Source: an uncultured Bacteroidota bacterium
GTDB taxonomy: Bacteria; Bacteroidota; Bacteroidia; Flavobacteriales; Flavobacteriaceae
Direction: 5' to 3'
Length of the DNA stretch: 64,000 nt
NCBI GenBank assembly: GCA_902587325.1
Contig: CACIKV010000002.1
Coordinates: forward strand, 80,238-144,237
Shown: piece by piece, positions 53,901-63,556 of the stretch
Layout of the letters: each line of letters opens with the position of its first letter
Position numbering within the stretch: the first letter of the stretch is position 1
The notes under the pieces: model-generated
Told to the model about the DNA's origin: nothing
The model's database searches: none
Seen by the model: only the letters and a program-made list of their open reading frames with translations
Program-made: the position numbers and the translations under genes

Positions 53901-54601
53901 TGGGACAGAAAACAAATCCAATTGGCAACAGGCTAGGTATCATTAGAGGATGGGAGTCTAATTGGTATGGTGGTAAAAAGTTCGGTAATATGATTGCTGA
54001 GGATGAAAAGATTAGAAAGTATATTTTTACTAGGCTTGTCAAAGCAAGTGTTTCAAGAGTTATAATAGAAAGAACTTTAAAGTTGTTAACTATTACTATT
54101 ACCACTGCTAGACCTGGTATAATAATTGGTAAAGCTGGTCAAGAAGTAGACAAGTTGAAAGAGGAATTAAAAAAACTTTCAGGTAAAGATATTCAGCTAA
54201 ACATTGTTGAAATTAAAAGACCTGAACTTGAAGCCCATCTTGTTGCATCATCAATTGCTAGGCAAATCGAAAACAGAATTTCCTACAGGAGAGCTATAAA
54301 AATGTCAATTGCTGCTACAATGAGAATGAATGCTGAAGGTATTAAGGTTCAAATTTCAGGAAGGCTTAATGGTGCAGAAATGGCAAGGTCTGAGAGTTAT
54401 AAAGACGGACGTATTCCTCTATCTACCTTTAGAGCTGATATTGATTATGCGTTGGTTGAAGCTCATACAACATATGGTAGGTTAGGAATTAAAGTTTGGA
54501 TCATGAAGGGTGAAGTTTATGGAAAAAGAGAGTTGTCTCCATTGGTTGGTTTAAGCTTGGCTTCTAAAAAAAATAAAAGTAATAAGCAAAGAAGAAGATA
54601 A
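53900..54601 (+). CDS. rpsC: 30S ribosomal protein S3
   Basis: A 233-residue mRNA-entry protein with helicase activity. It begins [27 protein letters not shown], contains the KH domain ([20 protein letters not shown]) and the C-terminal [21 protein letters not shown] and [16 protein letters not shown]. It ends in a basic tail. A 10-base gap follows to rplP. Confidence 0.98.
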   Translation: MGQKTNPIGNRLGIIRGWESNWYGGKKFGNMIAEDEKIRKYIFTRLVKASVSRVIIERTLKLLTITITTARPGIIIGKAGQEVDKLKEELKKLSGKDIQLNIVEIKRPELEAHLVASSIARQIENRISYRRAIKMSIAATMRMNAEGIKVQISGRLNGAEMARSESYKDGRIPLSTFRADIDYALVEAHTTYGRLGIKVWIMKGEVYGKRELSPLVGLSLASKKNKSNKQRRR

Positions 54602-54611
54602 AATATAAATT

Positions 54612-55034
54612 ATGTTAGCACCAAAGAGACAGAAGTTTAGAAAAATGCAAAAAGGGAGAATGAAAGGAAATTCTCAGAGAGGACATAGACTTTCTAACGG
54701 AATGTTTGGAATCAAATCTCTTGAATCTAAATTTATCACTTCTAGACAAATTGAAGCTGCAAGAATTGCAGCAACAAGATTCATGAAAAGAGAGGGCCAA
54801 TTATGGATTAAAATTTTTCCTGATAAGCCTATAACTAAGAAGCCGCTTGAAGTTAGAATGGGTAAGGGTAAAGGTGCCCCTGAATATTTTGTAGCAGTTG
54901 TCAAACCGGGTAGAATAATTTTTGAAGTTGCGGGTGTTAGTTTTGAAATTGCGCAAGAAGCCTTAAGGTTGGCAGCTCAAAAATTACCCTGTAAAACTAA
55001 GTTTGTTATTGCAAATGATTATGAAACAGTTTAA
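54612..55034 (+). CDS. rplP: 50S ribosomal protein L16
   Basis: A 140-residue protein at the A-site side of the 50[67 protein letters not shown] and [19 protein letters not shown] are diagnostic. Two bases separate it from rpmC. Confidence 0.98.
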   Translation: MLAPKRQKFRKMQKGRMKGNSQRGHRLSNGMFGIKSLESKFITSRQIEAARIAATRFMKREGQLWIKIFPDKPITKKPLEVRMGKGKGAPEYFVAVVKPGRIIFEVAGVSFEIAQEALRLAAQKLPCKTKFVIANDYETV

Positions 55035-55036
55035 AA

Positions 55037-55228
55037 ATGAAACAAAAAGAAATTAAAATATTAAGTGATGATGAACTTAACGATAAGTTAAGTTTATTTT
55101 CATCTAGTTTGTATGAAACAAAAACAACTCATGCTGTTTCGCCTATTGAGAATCCTCTTAGTATTAGAAAAATTAGGAGGACAATAGCTAGGCTTAAAAC
55201 TGAAATTTCTAAAAGAGTACAAAAATAA
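55037..55228 (+). CDS. rpmC: 50S ribosomal protein L29
   Basis: A 63-residue two-helix protein near the tunnel exit: [21 protein letters not shown], then [22 protein letters not shown]. The order rplP-rpmC-rpsQ is the standard S10 order. Spacing on both sides is 2 bases. Confidence 0.95.
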   Translation: MKQKEIKILSDDELNDKLSLFSSSLYETKTTHAVSPIENPLSIRKIRRTIARLKTEISKRVQK

Positions 55229-55230
55229 TT

Positions 55231-55488
55231 ATGGAAAAAAGAAATTTAAGGAAAGAAAGGATTGGAATAGTTACAAGCAATAAAATGGAAAAATCCATAG
55301 TTGTTTCTGAAGTTGGAAAGGTAAAGCATCCAAAGTATGGAAAATTTGTTTTGAAAACGAAGAAATTTCATGCACACGATGAGAAAAATGAATGTGGTGA
55401 GGGTGATGTTGTTAAAATAATGGAAACTAAACCGATTAGTAAAAACAAATGTTGGAGATTGGTTCAAATTATTGAAAAAGCTAAATAA
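55231..55488 (+). CDS. rpsQ: 30S ribosomal protein S17
   Basis: An 85-residue OB-fold protein. [45 protein letters not shown] and [28 protein letters not shown] are diagnostic. It ends the S10 set and rplN follows at the next base. Confidence 0.97.
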   Translation: MEKRNLRKERIGIVTSNKMEKSIVVSEVGKVKHPKYGKFVLKTKKFHAHDEKNECGEGDVVKIMETKPISKNKCWRLVQIIEKAK

Positions 55489-55857
55489 ATGGTACAACAA
55501 GAGAGTAGATTATTAGTTGCAGATAATACAGGAGCAAAAGAAGTTTTAACTATCCGTGTTCTTGGTGGGACAAAAAGAAGGTATGCTTCTTTAGGGGATA
55601 AAATTGTTGTAAGTGTTAAAAATGCTACTCCTAGCGGCACTGTAAAAAAAGGTCAGGTTTCTACTGCAGTTGTTGTTAGGGCGCAAAAAGAAGTAAGAAG
55701 GAAAGATGGTTCATACATTAGATTTGATGACAATGCATGTGTTTTGTTGGATGCTGCAGGAGAAATGAGGGGCACTAGAGTATTTGGACCAGTTGCAAGA
55801 GAATTAAGGGATAAAAATTTTATGAAAATTGTTTCATTAGCACCGGAAGTATTATAA
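55489..55857 (+). CDS. rplN: 50S ribosomal protein L14
   Basis: A 122-residue protein at the subunit interface: [63 protein letters not shown] and [29 protein letters not shown]. It opens the spc set without any leader. Confidence 0.98.
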   Translation: MVQQESRLLVADNTGAKEVLTIRVLGGTKRRYASLGDKIVVSVKNATPSGTVKKGQVSTAVVVRAQKEVRRKDGSYIRFDDNACVLLDAAGEMRGTRVFGPVARELRDKNFMKIVSLAPEVL

Positions 55858-55858
55858 T

Positions 55859-56164
55859 ATGAGAATTAAAGTAGGGGATAGTGTAAAAGTATTAGCTGGG
55901 GATCATAAAGGATCTGCAGGAAAAGTTGTTAAAGTATTCAGAGCTAAAAATACAGCTTTAGTTGAAGGTGTTAATCTCGTGAAAAAACATAATAAACCAA
56001 ATGCTAATAATCCGAAGGGTGGTATAATTGAAAAGGAAGCTCCAATTAATTTATCTAATATTTCTCTCGTAACTAAAGATGGTGAAATCACTAGAGTAGG
56101 TTACAGAACAGAGAAGGATGGTAAAAAGGTGAGATTCTCCAAAAAATCAAACGAAATTATTTAA
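55859..56164 (+). CDS. rplX: 50S ribosomal protein L24
   Basis: A 101-residue assembly initiator with a KOW motif: IKVGDSVKVLAGDHKGSAGKVVKVF. It also has NLVKKHNKPNANNPKGGIIEKEAPI and the C-terminal GYRTEKDGKKVRFSKKSNE. It lies 1 base after rplN. Confidence 0.97.
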   Translation: MRIKVGDSVKVLAGDHKGSAGKVVKVFRAKNTALVEGVNLVKKHNKPNANNPKGGIIEKEAPINLSNISLVTKDGEITRVGYRTEKDGKKVRFSKKSNEII

Positions 56165-56167
56165 GTT

Positions 56168-56719
56168 ATGAGTTACGTACCCAGATTAAAAAAAGAGTAT
56201 AATGATGTAATTACTAAAAATTTGATGGACAATCATAATTTGGGTAATATCATGCAGGTTCCAAAACTTAAAAAAATTATTATTAGTAAAGGTGTAGGTG
56301 CAGCAGTTGCAGACAAAAAGTTAATTGATTATGCTTTAGATGAAATTTCACTTATTTCTGGGCAGAAAGCAATTGCAACAATGTCAAAAAAAGATATTTC
56401 TAACTTCAAACTTAGAAAAGGTATGCCTGTTGGAGTAAAAGTTACTTTGAGAGGCGATAGAATGTATGAGTTTTTAGATAGACTCATAACCGCTGCTCTT
56501 CCTAGAGTAAGAGACTTTCAAGGAATAAAAGTTTCTGGATTTGATGGAAGAGGAAATTATAATTTAGGTGTGACAGAGCAAATTATTTTTCCTGAAATAA
56601 ATATTGATAAAATTAATAAAATATCTGGAATGAATATAACTTTTGTAACTTCTACCAATGACGATAATTTGGCAAAGAGCTTATTAAAGGAATTAGGACT
56701 TCCATTTAAAAAAAATTAA
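56168..56719 (+). CDS. rplE: 50S ribosomal protein L5
   Basis: A 183-residue protein of the central protuberance that binds 5S r[79 protein letters not shown] and the C-terminal [25 protein letters not shown]. In E. coli the S8 repression site lies at its start; here only 3 bases precede it. Confidence 0.98.
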   Translation: MSYVPRLKKEYNDVITKNLMDNHNLGNIMQVPKLKKIIISKGVGAAVADKKLIDYALDEISLISGQKAIATMSKKDISNFKLRKGMPVGVKVTLRGDRMYEFLDRLITAALPRVRDFQGIKVSGFDGRGNYNLGVTEQIIFPEINIDKINKISGMNITFVTSTNDDNLAKSLLKELGLPFKKN

Positions 56720-56722
56720 AAT

Positions 56723-56992
56723 ATGGCAAAAGAATCAATGAAAGCCCGTGAAGTTAAAAGAGCTAAGATGTGTGCAAGATATGCAGAAAAGAGAAAAGCT
56801 TTAAAAGAAGCTGGTGATTACATAGGTTTACAAAAGTTACCTAAAAATTCATCTCCTGTTAGAGCGCATAACAGATGTAAGATTACCGGAAGACCTAAAG
56901 GATATATGAGACAGTTTGGTCTTTCTAGAGTAATGTTTAGAGAAATGGCTAATAAAGGATTAATTCCTGGGGTGAGAAAAGCAAGTTGGTAA
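56723..56992 (+). CDS. rpsN: 30S ribosomal protein S14, zinc-free type
   Basis: An 89-residue S14 of the long form without zinc-binding CxxC pairs. It has [23 protein letters not shown], then the C-terminal [40 protein letters not shown]. It is the form most flavobacteria carry in this operon position. Confidence 0.97.
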   Translation: MAKESMKAREVKRAKMCARYAEKRKALKEAGDYIGLQKLPKNSSPVRAHNRCKITGRPKGYMRQFGLSRVMFREMANKGLIPGVRKASW

Positions 56993-57004
56993 ATAAAAAA
57001 AGTT

Positions 57005-57403
57005 ATGAATACAGATCCAATCGCAGATTTTTTAACAAGACTTAGAAATGCAAATATTGCAGGTCATAAAACAGTTATGATTCCAATGTCAAAAATCAAA
57101 AAAGAAATCACAAAAATTCTTTTTGATCAGGGTTTTATTTTAAATTATAAGATTGATGAGGATGAAGTACAGGGTACAATTAAAATTGCATTAAAGTATG
57201 ATAGACTCAGTAAAGAACCTGTGATAAAAAAATTAGAAAGAGTCAGTAAACCAGGTCTTAGAAAGTATACTAATAGTTCTTCCATTCCTAGAGTTTTGAA
57301 TGGTCTTGGAATTAATATTATTTCAACTTCTAAAGGCTTAATGACTGGTAAAAAAGCATCTAGAGAAAATCTTGGAGGTGAAATAATTTGTAACGTTTAT
57401 TAA
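57005..57403 (+). CDS. rpsH: 30S ribosomal protein S8
   Basis: A 132-residue 16S rRNA-binding protein: MNTDPIADFLTRLRNANIAGHKTV, KIKKEITKILFDQGFI and the C-terminal GLGINIISTSKGLMTGKKASRENLGGEIICNVY. In E. coli it represses the spc operon. Twelve bases precede it. Confidence 0.98.
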   Translation: MNTDPIADFLTRLRNANIAGHKTVMIPMSKIKKEITKILFDQGFILNYKIDEDEVQGTIKIALKYDRLSKEPVIKKLERVSKPGLRKYTNSSSIPRVLNGLGINIISTSKGLMTGKKASRENLGGEIICNVY

Positions 57404-57405
57404 TT

Positions 57406-57948
57406 ATGTCAAGAATAGGTAACAGTCCAATTGTAGTTCCAGAAGGTGTTAATGTTGAAATTAACTCTAATGAGTTAGTTGTATCAGGTAAGCTAGGTTC
57501 ATTATCTCAGGTGTTTGATGGAGTTACTTTATCAAAAGAGGATAGTGTAATAACTGTTTCAAGAAACTCAGAATCAAAGGATCACAAATCTAAACATGGT
57601 TTGTATAGATCTCTAATTGCTAATATGGTTACCGGCGTTAATGAGGGATTCACAAAGGAGCTTGAATTAGTTGGGGTTGGTTATAGAGCATCAAACAGTG
57701 GACAAAAACTAGATATTGCATTAGGTTTTTCTCATAATATAGTTCTTGATTTACCTTCAGAAGTAAAAGTTGAAACTATTAACGAAAAGGGTAAAAACCC
57801 TATTATTAAATTGACGTCTCATGACAAACAATTACTAGGAATGGTAGCTGCCAAAATTAGATCATTTAGAAAACCTGAACCTTACAAAGGTAAGGGAGTA
57901 AAGTTTGTAGGTGAACAAATAAGAAGAAAAGCTGGTAAGTCAGCATAA
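57406..57948 (+). CDS. rplF: 50S ribosomal protein L6
   Basis: A 180-residue protein with two repeated domains: [32 protein letters not shown], then [35 protein letters not shown]. It ends in [23 protein letters not shown]. It lies near the GTPase-associated centre. Confidence 0.98.
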   Translation: MSRIGNSPIVVPEGVNVEINSNELVVSGKLGSLSQVFDGVTLSKEDSVITVSRNSESKDHKSKHGLYRSLIANMVTGVNEGFTKELELVGVGYRASNSGQKLDIALGFSHNIVLDLPSEVKVETINEKGKNPIIKLTSHDKQLLGMVAAKIRSFRKPEPYKGKGVKFVGEQIRRKAGKSA

Positions 57949-57958
57949 AAATAAATTA

Positions 57959-58318
57959 ATGAGTACTGATAAAACTATATTAAAAAGAAATAAGATTAAG
58001 AAAAGAATTAGAAAGGTTGTATTTGGTTCTAATGAAAGACCAAGGCTTTCTGTTTACAGAAGTAATAAAGAAATTTATGCTCAGATAATTAATGATGTGA
58101 ATAAAAAAACTATAGTCTCTGCATCATCAAAGGATAAAGAATTAAAAATTAAATCAAATAACAAAATTGAAATTTCCAAGATTGTTGGTAATTCTATTGG
58201 GAAAAAAGCTCTTGAATTAGGAATAATTTCAGTTTCGTTTGACAGGAATGGCTATCTATACCATGGTAGAGTTAAATCTTTGGCTGAGGGTGCCCGTGAG
58301 GCAGGACTTAAATTTTAA
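57959..58318 (+). CDS. rplR: 50S ribosomal protein L18
   Basis: A 119-residue 5S rRNA-binding protein: [33 protein letters not shown], then the C-terminal [32 protein letters not shown]. It is part of the L5-L18-5S rRNA complex. Ten bases separate it from rplF. Confidence 0.97.
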   Translation: MSTDKTILKRNKIKKRIRKVVFGSNERPRLSVYRSNKEIYAQIINDVNKKTIVSASSKDKELKIKSNNKIEISKIVGNSIGKKALELGIISVSFDRNGYLYHGRVKSLAEGAREAGLKF

Positions 58319-58323
58319 AGTTT

Positions 58324-58842
58324 ATGAAGAAAAAAAATACTGAATTTGTAAAACCAGGTGGTCTTGACTTAAAAGACAGATTAGTTAGTATTCAAAGAGT
58401 TACAAAAGTTACTAAAGGAGGAAGGGCTTTTGGTTTTTCAGCAATTGTTGTTGTGGGTGATGAAAATGGAGTTGTTGGTCATGGTTTAGGAAAAGCAAAA
58501 GAAGTTTCTATTGCTATTTCAAAAGCTGTTGAGGATGCAAAAAAGAATTTGGTTAGAATTCCCTTGTACAATTCAACAATTCCTCATGAACAAAAAGGCA
58601 AACATGGTGGTGCTCGTGTATATATTCAACCTGCTTCTGAAGGTACAGGTGTCATTGCAGGTGGTGCCGTTAGAGCTGTATTGGAGTCCGCTGGCATTCA
58701 AGATGTACTGTCAAAATCTCAAGGATCATCAAACCCTCATAATGTAGTCAAAGCAACATTTAATGCTCTTTTTCAATTAAGAGATGCCAACAAGGTTGCA
58801 TTAGAAAGAGGTATCAGTTTAGAAAAAGTTTTTAATGGATAA
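58324..58842 (+). CDS. rpsE: 30S ribosomal protein S5
   Basis: A 172-residue protein with the double-stranded RNA-binding N-domain ([42 protein letters not shown]). The C-domain has [44 protein letters not shown]. It acts in decoding fidelity and faces mRNA entry. Confidence 0.98.
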   Translation: MKKKNTEFVKPGGLDLKDRLVSIQRVTKVTKGGRAFGFSAIVVVGDENGVVGHGLGKAKEVSIAISKAVEDAKKNLVRIPLYNSTIPHEQKGKHGGARVYIQPASEGTGVIAGGAVRAVLESAGIQDVLSKSQGSSNPHNVVKATFNALFQLRDANKVALERGISLEKVFNG

Positions 58843-58844
58843 TT

Positions 58845-59021
58845 ATGAGTAACATTAAGATTAAACAAATTAGAAGTAAAATTAATAGGCCTGCTGATCA
58901 AAAGAGAACTCTTGAAGCCTTGGGTTTAAGAAGAATTGGTCAAGTTGTTGAACATAAGGTAACACCTTCAATTGAAGGTATGATAAGGAAAGTTGAACAC
59001 TTAATAACAATAATTAAATAA
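58845..59021 (+). CDS. rpmD: 50S ribosomal protein L30
   Basis: A 58-residue protein read directly from the sequence: ATG at 58845, TAA at 59019-59021. It translates to MSNIKIKQIRSKINRP, then LEALGLRRIGQVVEHK and TPSIEGMIRKVEHLITI, the usual L30 ferredoxin-like fold. Its place between rpsE and rplO is the standard one; the neighbours are 2 bases and 1 base away. Confidence 0.96.
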   Translation: MSNIKIKQIRSKINRPADQKRTLEALGLRRIGQVVEHKVTPSIEGMIRKVEHLITIIK

Positions 59022-59022
59022 T

Positions 59023-59478
59023 ATGGAATTGTCTAATTTATCACCTATTAACGGTTCAGTCAATACTAAGAAAAAAAGAATAGGTAGAGGTCAAGGCTCT
59101 GGAAAAGGTGGCACTGCAACAAGAGGACACAAAGGTGCAAAGTCTAGATCAGGATACTCAAAAAAACTAGGTTTTGAAGGTGGACAAATGCCACTTCAAA
59201 GAAGGATTCCAAAATTTGGTTTTAAAAATATTAATAGAGTTGAATATCAAGCAGTTAATTTAAAAGTATTACAATCATTATTTGATAATAAAAAAATCAA
59301 AAAATCTAATGTTAATATCAGTGATTTAATTAAAAATGGCTTAGTTAGTAAAAATGATTTAGTCAAAATTTTAGGTTCTGGTGAATTAAAAACTGCTTTA
59401 AATATTGAAGCTCATAAATTTTCAAAATCAGCACAAGATAAAATTGAAAAGTCCGGTGGAAAAATAAAAATAATATAG
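59023..59478 (+). CDS. rplO: 50S ribosomal protein L15
   Basis: A 151-residue protein: MELSNLSPINGSVNTKKKRIGRGQGSG, then GGTATRGHKGAKSRSGYSKKLGFEGGQMPLQRRIPKFGF, which is diagnostic. The C-terminal domain ends SAQDKIEKSGGKIKII. The secY ATG follows its stop directly, a typical coupled arrangement. Confidence 0.98.
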   Translation: MELSNLSPINGSVNTKKKRIGRGQGSGKGGTATRGHKGAKSRSGYSKKLGFEGGQMPLQRRIPKFGFKNINRVEYQAVNLKVLQSLFDNKKIKKSNVNISDLIKNGLVSKNDLVKILGSGELKTALNIEAHKFSKSAQDKIEKSGGKIKII

Positions 59479-60813
59479 ATGTTAAAGTTTTTTGAAATAT
59501 TAAAGAATATTTGGTCTATTGATGAGTTAAAGAATAGAATTTTATTAACGCTGTTTTTTTTAGCAATTTACAGATTAGGAGCTCAGGTTGTCCTCCCTGG
59601 TGTTGATTATAATATTATTGCTGATGCTAAAATTGCAGGTGATGGTGGACTACTTGGTTTGCTTAATGCATTCACAGGAGGTGCATTCGCAAATGCATCT
59701 ATTTTTGCTCTAGGAATAATGCCTTACATTTCAGCTTCGATTGTTGTCCAGCTTATGGGTGTTGCTGTTCCATATCTGCAGAAACTTCAAAAAGACGGTG
59801 AAAGTGGTAGAAAGAAAATAACTCAAATAACTCGCTGGTTAACTATAGCTATTTGTGTAGTGCAAGCACCTGCATATTTATATGGTTTAGGAGCTCTTGG
59901 CGTTCCTGATGCTGCATTTGTCTTAGGTAAAGGTGTATCTTTTATGATTCCTGCAGTAATTATTTTAGTTACCGGTTGTGTATTTGCTATGTGGCTTGGA
60001 GAAAAAATAACTGATCGTGGTATTGGTAATGGAATTTCCTTACTAATAACGGTGGGTATTATTGCATCCCTTCCTCTTTCATTTGCTCAAGAATTTGTCT
60101 CACAAATTTCAGGATCTGGAGGTCTTCTAATGATTGCAATAGAATTTGTTATTTGGGTAATTGTTATAGCATTATGTGTATTATTAGTCAAAGCTGTAAG
60201 ACAAATTCCTGTTCAATATGCTAGAAGATCAGTAGTTAGTGGCCAAAATAATATGTTTTCAAAAAGACAATACATCCCGCTTAGATTAAATGCCTCCGGT
60301 GTTATGCCAATTATTTTTGCTCAAGCAATTATGTTTGCTCCAGCATATTTAGGTCAAATAATTGGAGGAGGACTAGGTCAGTGGATGCAAAGTTCTTTTT
60401 CTAATATGTTCGGATTAGCTTACAATATTTTATTTGGATTATTGATTATATTATTTACATATTTTTACACTGCCATTACAGTTCCTACGAATAAAATGGC
60501 TGATGATTTAAAACGAAGTGGTGGTTTTGTTCCAGGTATCAAACCGGGTTTAGAAACATCAGATTTTTTGGATAAAGTAATGTCTCTTATAACATTCCCA
60601 GGTTCTATTTTTTTAGCTCTAATTTCTGTACTTCCCGCAGTCATTGTAGCTTTAATGCAGATTCAACAAGGTTGGGCATTATTTTATGGAGGAACTTCGC
60701 TATTAATTATGGTAGGAGTCGCTATTGATACTATTCAGCAAATAAACGCATATCTGCTGAATAGGCATTATGATGGTTTAATGAAAACTGGTAAAACTAG
60801 AAGAGTAGCATAG
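59479..60813 (+). CDS. secY: preprotein translocase subunit SecY
   Basis: A 444-residue integral membrane protein with ten predicted helices. The plug and first helix region has RILLTLFFLAIYRLGAQVVLPGVD; GIMPYISASIVVQLMGVAVP and ITDRGIGNGISLLI belong to the lateral gate. Later helices carry LPAVIVALMQIQQ and the GTSLLIMVGVAIDTIQQINAYLLNRHYDG end. It forms the channel for protein export, including T9SS cargo crossing the inner membrane. Confidence 0.98.
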   Translation: MLKFFEILKNIWSIDELKNRILLTLFFLAIYRLGAQVVLPGVDYNIIADAKIAGDGGLLGLLNAFTGGAFANASIFALGIMPYISASIVVQLMGVAVPYLQKLQKDGESGRKKITQITRWLTIAICVVQAPAYLYGLGALGVPDAAFVLGKGVSFMIPAVIILVTGCVFAMWLGEKITDRGIGNGISLLITVGIIASLPLSFAQEFVSQISGSGGLLMIAIEFVIWVIVIALCVLLVKAVRQIPVQYARRSVVSGQNNMFSKRQYIPLRLNASGVMPIIFAQAIMFAPAYLGQIIGGGLGQWMQSSFSNMFGLAYNILFGLLIILFTYFYTAITVPTNKMADDLKRSGGFVPGIKPGLETSDFLDKVMSLITFPGSIFLALISVLPAVIVALMQIQQGWALFYGGTSLLIMVGVAIDTIQQINAYLLNRHYDGLMKTGKTRRVA

Positions 60814-61029
60814 ATGGCAAAACAGGCAGCAATAGAACAGGATGGAGTGATAATAGAGTCATTATCAAATGCAATGTTTAGAGTAGAACTTGCAAATGGT
60901 CATGTTGTAACTGCTCATATATCTGGTAAAATGAGAATGCATTATATTAAATTACTCCCGGGGGATAAGGTTAAGCTTGAGATGAGTCCATATGATTTAA
61001 CAAAAGCTAGAATAACATTTAGACATTAA
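60814..61029 (+). CDS. infA: translation initiation factor IF-1
   Basis: A 71-residue OB-fold protein: [51 protein letters not shown], then [18 protein letters not shown]. It blocks the A site during initiation. It starts directly after the secY stop; adk and map, found between secY and infA in many Firmicutes, lie elsewhere in this genome (42954 and 1177). Confidence 0.97.
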   Translation: MAKQAAIEQDGVIIESLSNAMFRVELANGHVVTAHISGKMRMHYIKLLPGDKVKLEMSPYDLTKARITFRH

Positions 61030-61031
61030 CT

Positions 61032-61148
61032 ATGAAGGTAAGAGCATCAATTAAAAAAAGAAGTCCAGAGTGCAAAATTGTACGAAGAAAAGGTAAATTA
61101 TACGTAATTAATAAAAAGAATCCAAGATTTAAACAAAGACAAGGTTAA
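61032..61148 (+). CDS. rpmJ: 50S ribosomal protein L36, zinc-free form
   Basis: A 38-residue protein read from the sequence: ATG at 61032 and TAA at 61146-61148. It translates to [20 protein letters not shown], then [18 protein letters not shown]. Three of the four zinc ligands of the classical form are missing (one Cys remains), the form seen in many Bacteroidota. It lies between infA and rpsM, as usual. Confidence 0.96.
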   Translation: MKVRASIKKRSPECKIVRRKGKLYVINKKNPRFKQRQG

Positions 61149-61152
61149 TATT

Positions 61153-61527
61153 ATGGCAAGAATTTCAGGTATAGATATTCCAAAAGAAAAAAGAGGGGTC
61201 ATTGCTCTAACTTACATATATGGTATTGGAAAAAGTAGAGCTCAAAAAATATTAAAGAAGGCTGACGTAAATGAAGATAAAAAGGTTAATGATTGGTCTG
61301 ATGATGATACTGCAAAAATAAGAGCTGCAGTGTCCGAACTAACAATTGAAGGTGAGCTTAGAGCTGAAAACCAAATAAATATTAAAAGATTAATGGATAT
61401 TGGCTCTTACAGAGGAATTAGACACAGGTTAGGTTTGCCATTAAGAGGTCAAAGAACAAAAAATAATTCTAGAACAAGAAAAGGGAAAAGAAAAACAGTA
61501 GCTAACAAAAAGAAAGTAACTAAATAA
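61153..61527 (+). CDS. rpsM: 30S ribosomal protein S13
   Basis: A 124-residue 30S head protein: [36 protein letters not shown], then the C-terminal [38 protein letters not shown]. It contacts the P-site tRNA. Only 4 bases precede it, so no S4-type alpha-operon leader pseudoknot is possible in that spacer. Confidence 0.98.
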   Translation: MARISGIDIPKEKRGVIALTYIYGIGKSRAQKILKKADVNEDKKVNDWSDDDTAKIRAAVSELTIEGELRAENQINIKRLMDIGSYRGIRHRLGLPLRGQRTKNNSRTRKGKRKTVANKKKVTK

Positions 61528-61536
61528 GCTTAAATT

Positions 61537-61920
61537 ATGGCCAAAGTAGTAAGTAAAAAAAGAAAAGTAATTGTTGAATCATTTGGGGAAGTTCATATTA
61601 ATGCAACTTTCAATAACATTATCATTTCTTTTACAAATAAAAAAGGTGAGGTAATTTCTTGGTCCTCTGCAGGAAAAATGGGATTTAGGGGTTCAAAAAA
61701 AAATACTCCTTACGCAGCACAACTTGCAGCTGAAGATGCTGTAAAAGTTGCTCATGATGCAGGTTTGAGAAAAGTAAAGGTTTATGTTAAAGGCCCAGGA
61801 AATGGAAGAGAATCTGCTATAAGAAGTATTCATAATGCTGGAGTTGAAGTAACAGAAATTTTCGATGTTACACCAGTTCCTCATAATGGTTGTAGACCAC
61901 CAAAAAGAAGAAGAGTTTAA
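61537..61920 (+). CDS. rpsK: 30S ribosomal protein S11
   Basis: A 127-residue platform protein: [49 protein letters not shown], then [42 protein letters not shown]. It borders the mRNA path at the E site. Nine bases follow rpsM. Confidence 0.98.
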   Translation: MAKVVSKKRKVIVESFGEVHINATFNNIIISFTNKKGEVISWSSAGKMGFRGSKKNTPYAAQLAAEDAVKVAHDAGLRKVKVYVKGPGNGRESAIRSIHNAGVEVTEIFDVTPVPHNGCRPPKRRRV

Positions 61921-61932
61921 AAAAAAGATATT

Positions 61933-62538
61933 ATGGCAAGATACACAGGACCTAAAACAAAAATATCTCGAAAATTTGGTGAGCCAATTTTTGGAGCTGA
62001 TAAGTCTTTTGAAAAAAAGAATTATCCACCAGGACAGCATGGAATAAATAAAAGAAGGCAGAAGAAATCTGAATACGCTATCCAGTTAATGGAAAAGCAA
62101 AAAGCCAAGTTCTTATATGGGATTTTAGAAAAACAATTTAGAAATCTTTTTGAAAAAGCGAGTAGAAGCAAGGGAATTACAGGTGAAGTTTTACTTCAAT
62201 TGTGTGAGTCTAGACTTGACAATGTTGTGTTTAGAATGGGTTTATCTAAATCTAGAAGAGGAGCAAGGCAACTTGTCTCCCATGAACATATTCAAGTCAA
62301 TGGTAAAGTTTGCAATATAGCATCCAGAACTATTAAAGTAGGGGATGTAGTTGGTGTTAGAGAAAAGTCTAAATCACTTTCAATTATTGAAGAATCACTC
62401 TCTACTAATGAATCTGTATATGAATGGATTACCTGGGATAATAATAAAATGGAAGGTGTATTTAATAATATACCAACCAGAGAACAAATTACAGAAAATA
62501 TAAAAGAACAATTAATAGTCGAATTATATTCGAAATAA
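61933..62538 (+). CDS. rpsD: 30S ribosomal protein S4
   Basis: A 201-residue primary 16S rRNA-binding protein: [20 protein letters not shown], then [51 protein letters not shown], an S4 (alpha-L) RNA-binding domain. The N-terminal zinc motif of some S4 proteins is absent. In E. coli it represses the alpha operon. Confidence 0.98.
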   Translation: MARYTGPKTKISRKFGEPIFGADKSFEKKNYPPGQHGINKRRQKKSEYAIQLMEKQKAKFLYGILEKQFRNLFEKASRSKGITGEVLLQLCESRLDNVVFRMGLSKSRRGARQLVSHEHIQVNGKVCNIASRTIKVGDVVGVREKSKSLSIIEESLSTNESVYEWITWDNNKMEGVFNNIPTREQITENIKEQLIVELYSK

Positions 62539-62551
62539 TACAATAATAAAT

Positions 62552-63544
62552 ATGGCAACATTTACATTTCAAAAACCAGACAAAGTAATAATGATTGACT
62601 CAACAGATTTTGAGGGAAAATTTGAATTCAGACCTTTAGAGCCAGGATATGGCTTAACTGTTGGTAATGCTTTAAGAAGAGTTCTTTTAGCTTCTCTTGA
62701 GGGATTTGCATTTACATCAGTTAAAATAGATAATGTTGAACATGAATTCACATCTCTTCCAGGAATAGTTGAGGATGTAACAGAAATTATTTTGAATTTG
62801 AAACAAGTTAGATTAAAAAGACAAATTGATTCAGTTGATAATGAATTAGTTTCTGTTTCAGTTAACATGCAAGATCATCTCAAGGCAGGTGATTTACAAA
62901 AATTTATTTCTGGATTTCAAATATTAAATCCTGAACAGGTTATATGTAACATGGAAAAAAGCGTTAGTCTTAATTTCGAATTAAATATTGAAAAAGGGAG
63001 AGGTTATGTTTCCTCTGAAGAGAATAAAAAATTAGGAGCTCCCATTGGTACTATTTTTATGGATTCAGTTTTTACTCCAATAAAAAATGTCAAATATTCA
63101 ATTGAAGACTTTAGGGTTGAACAGAAAACAGATTATGAAAAACTTATTTTTGAAATTACTACTGACGGATCAATTGAGCCTAAAGATGCTTTAACCGAAG
63201 GGGCAAAAGTTTTAATCCATCATTTTATGCTTTTTTCTGATGAGAGAATTACTCTTGAAGCAGATGAAATTGCACAAACAGAAACTTATGATGAAGAATC
63301 TTTACATATGAGACAACTATTAAAAACTAGACTAATTGATATGGATTTATCTGTTCGAGCATTAAATTGTTTAAAAGCTGCTGAGGTTGATACGTTAGGC
63401 GATTTAGTTTCTTTTAACAAGTCTGATCTTATGAAATTCAGAAACTTTGGAAAAAAATCACTTACTGAACTAGAAGAGTTAGTTCTTGTTAAAGGATTGA
63501 ATTTTGGAATGGATTTATCAAAATATAAGTTGGATAAGGATTAA
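62552..63544 (+). CDS. rpoA: RNA polymerase subunit alpha
   Basis: A 330-residue alpha subunit. The N-terminal dimerisation domain has [35 protein letters not shown] and [16 protein letters not shown]. The C-terminal domain (about residues 255-325) contains [48 protein letters not shown], the DNA- and activator-binding helices. Placed after rpsD as in most bacteria. Confidence 0.98.
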   Translation: MATFTFQKPDKVIMIDSTDFEGKFEFRPLEPGYGLTVGNALRRVLLASLEGFAFTSVKIDNVEHEFTSLPGIVEDVTEIILNLKQVRLKRQIDSVDNELVSVSVNMQDHLKAGDLQKFISGFQILNPEQVICNMEKSVSLNFELNIEKGRGYVSSEENKKLGAPIGTIFMDSVFTPIKNVKYSIEDFRVEQKTDYEKLIFEITTDGSIEPKDALTEGAKVLIHHFMLFSDERITLEADEIAQTETYDEESLHMRQLLKTRLIDMDLSVRALNCLKAAEVDTLGDLVSFNKSDLMKFRNFGKKSLTELEELVLVKGLNFGMDLSKYKLDKD

Positions 63545-63556
63545 TTAAAAGTAATA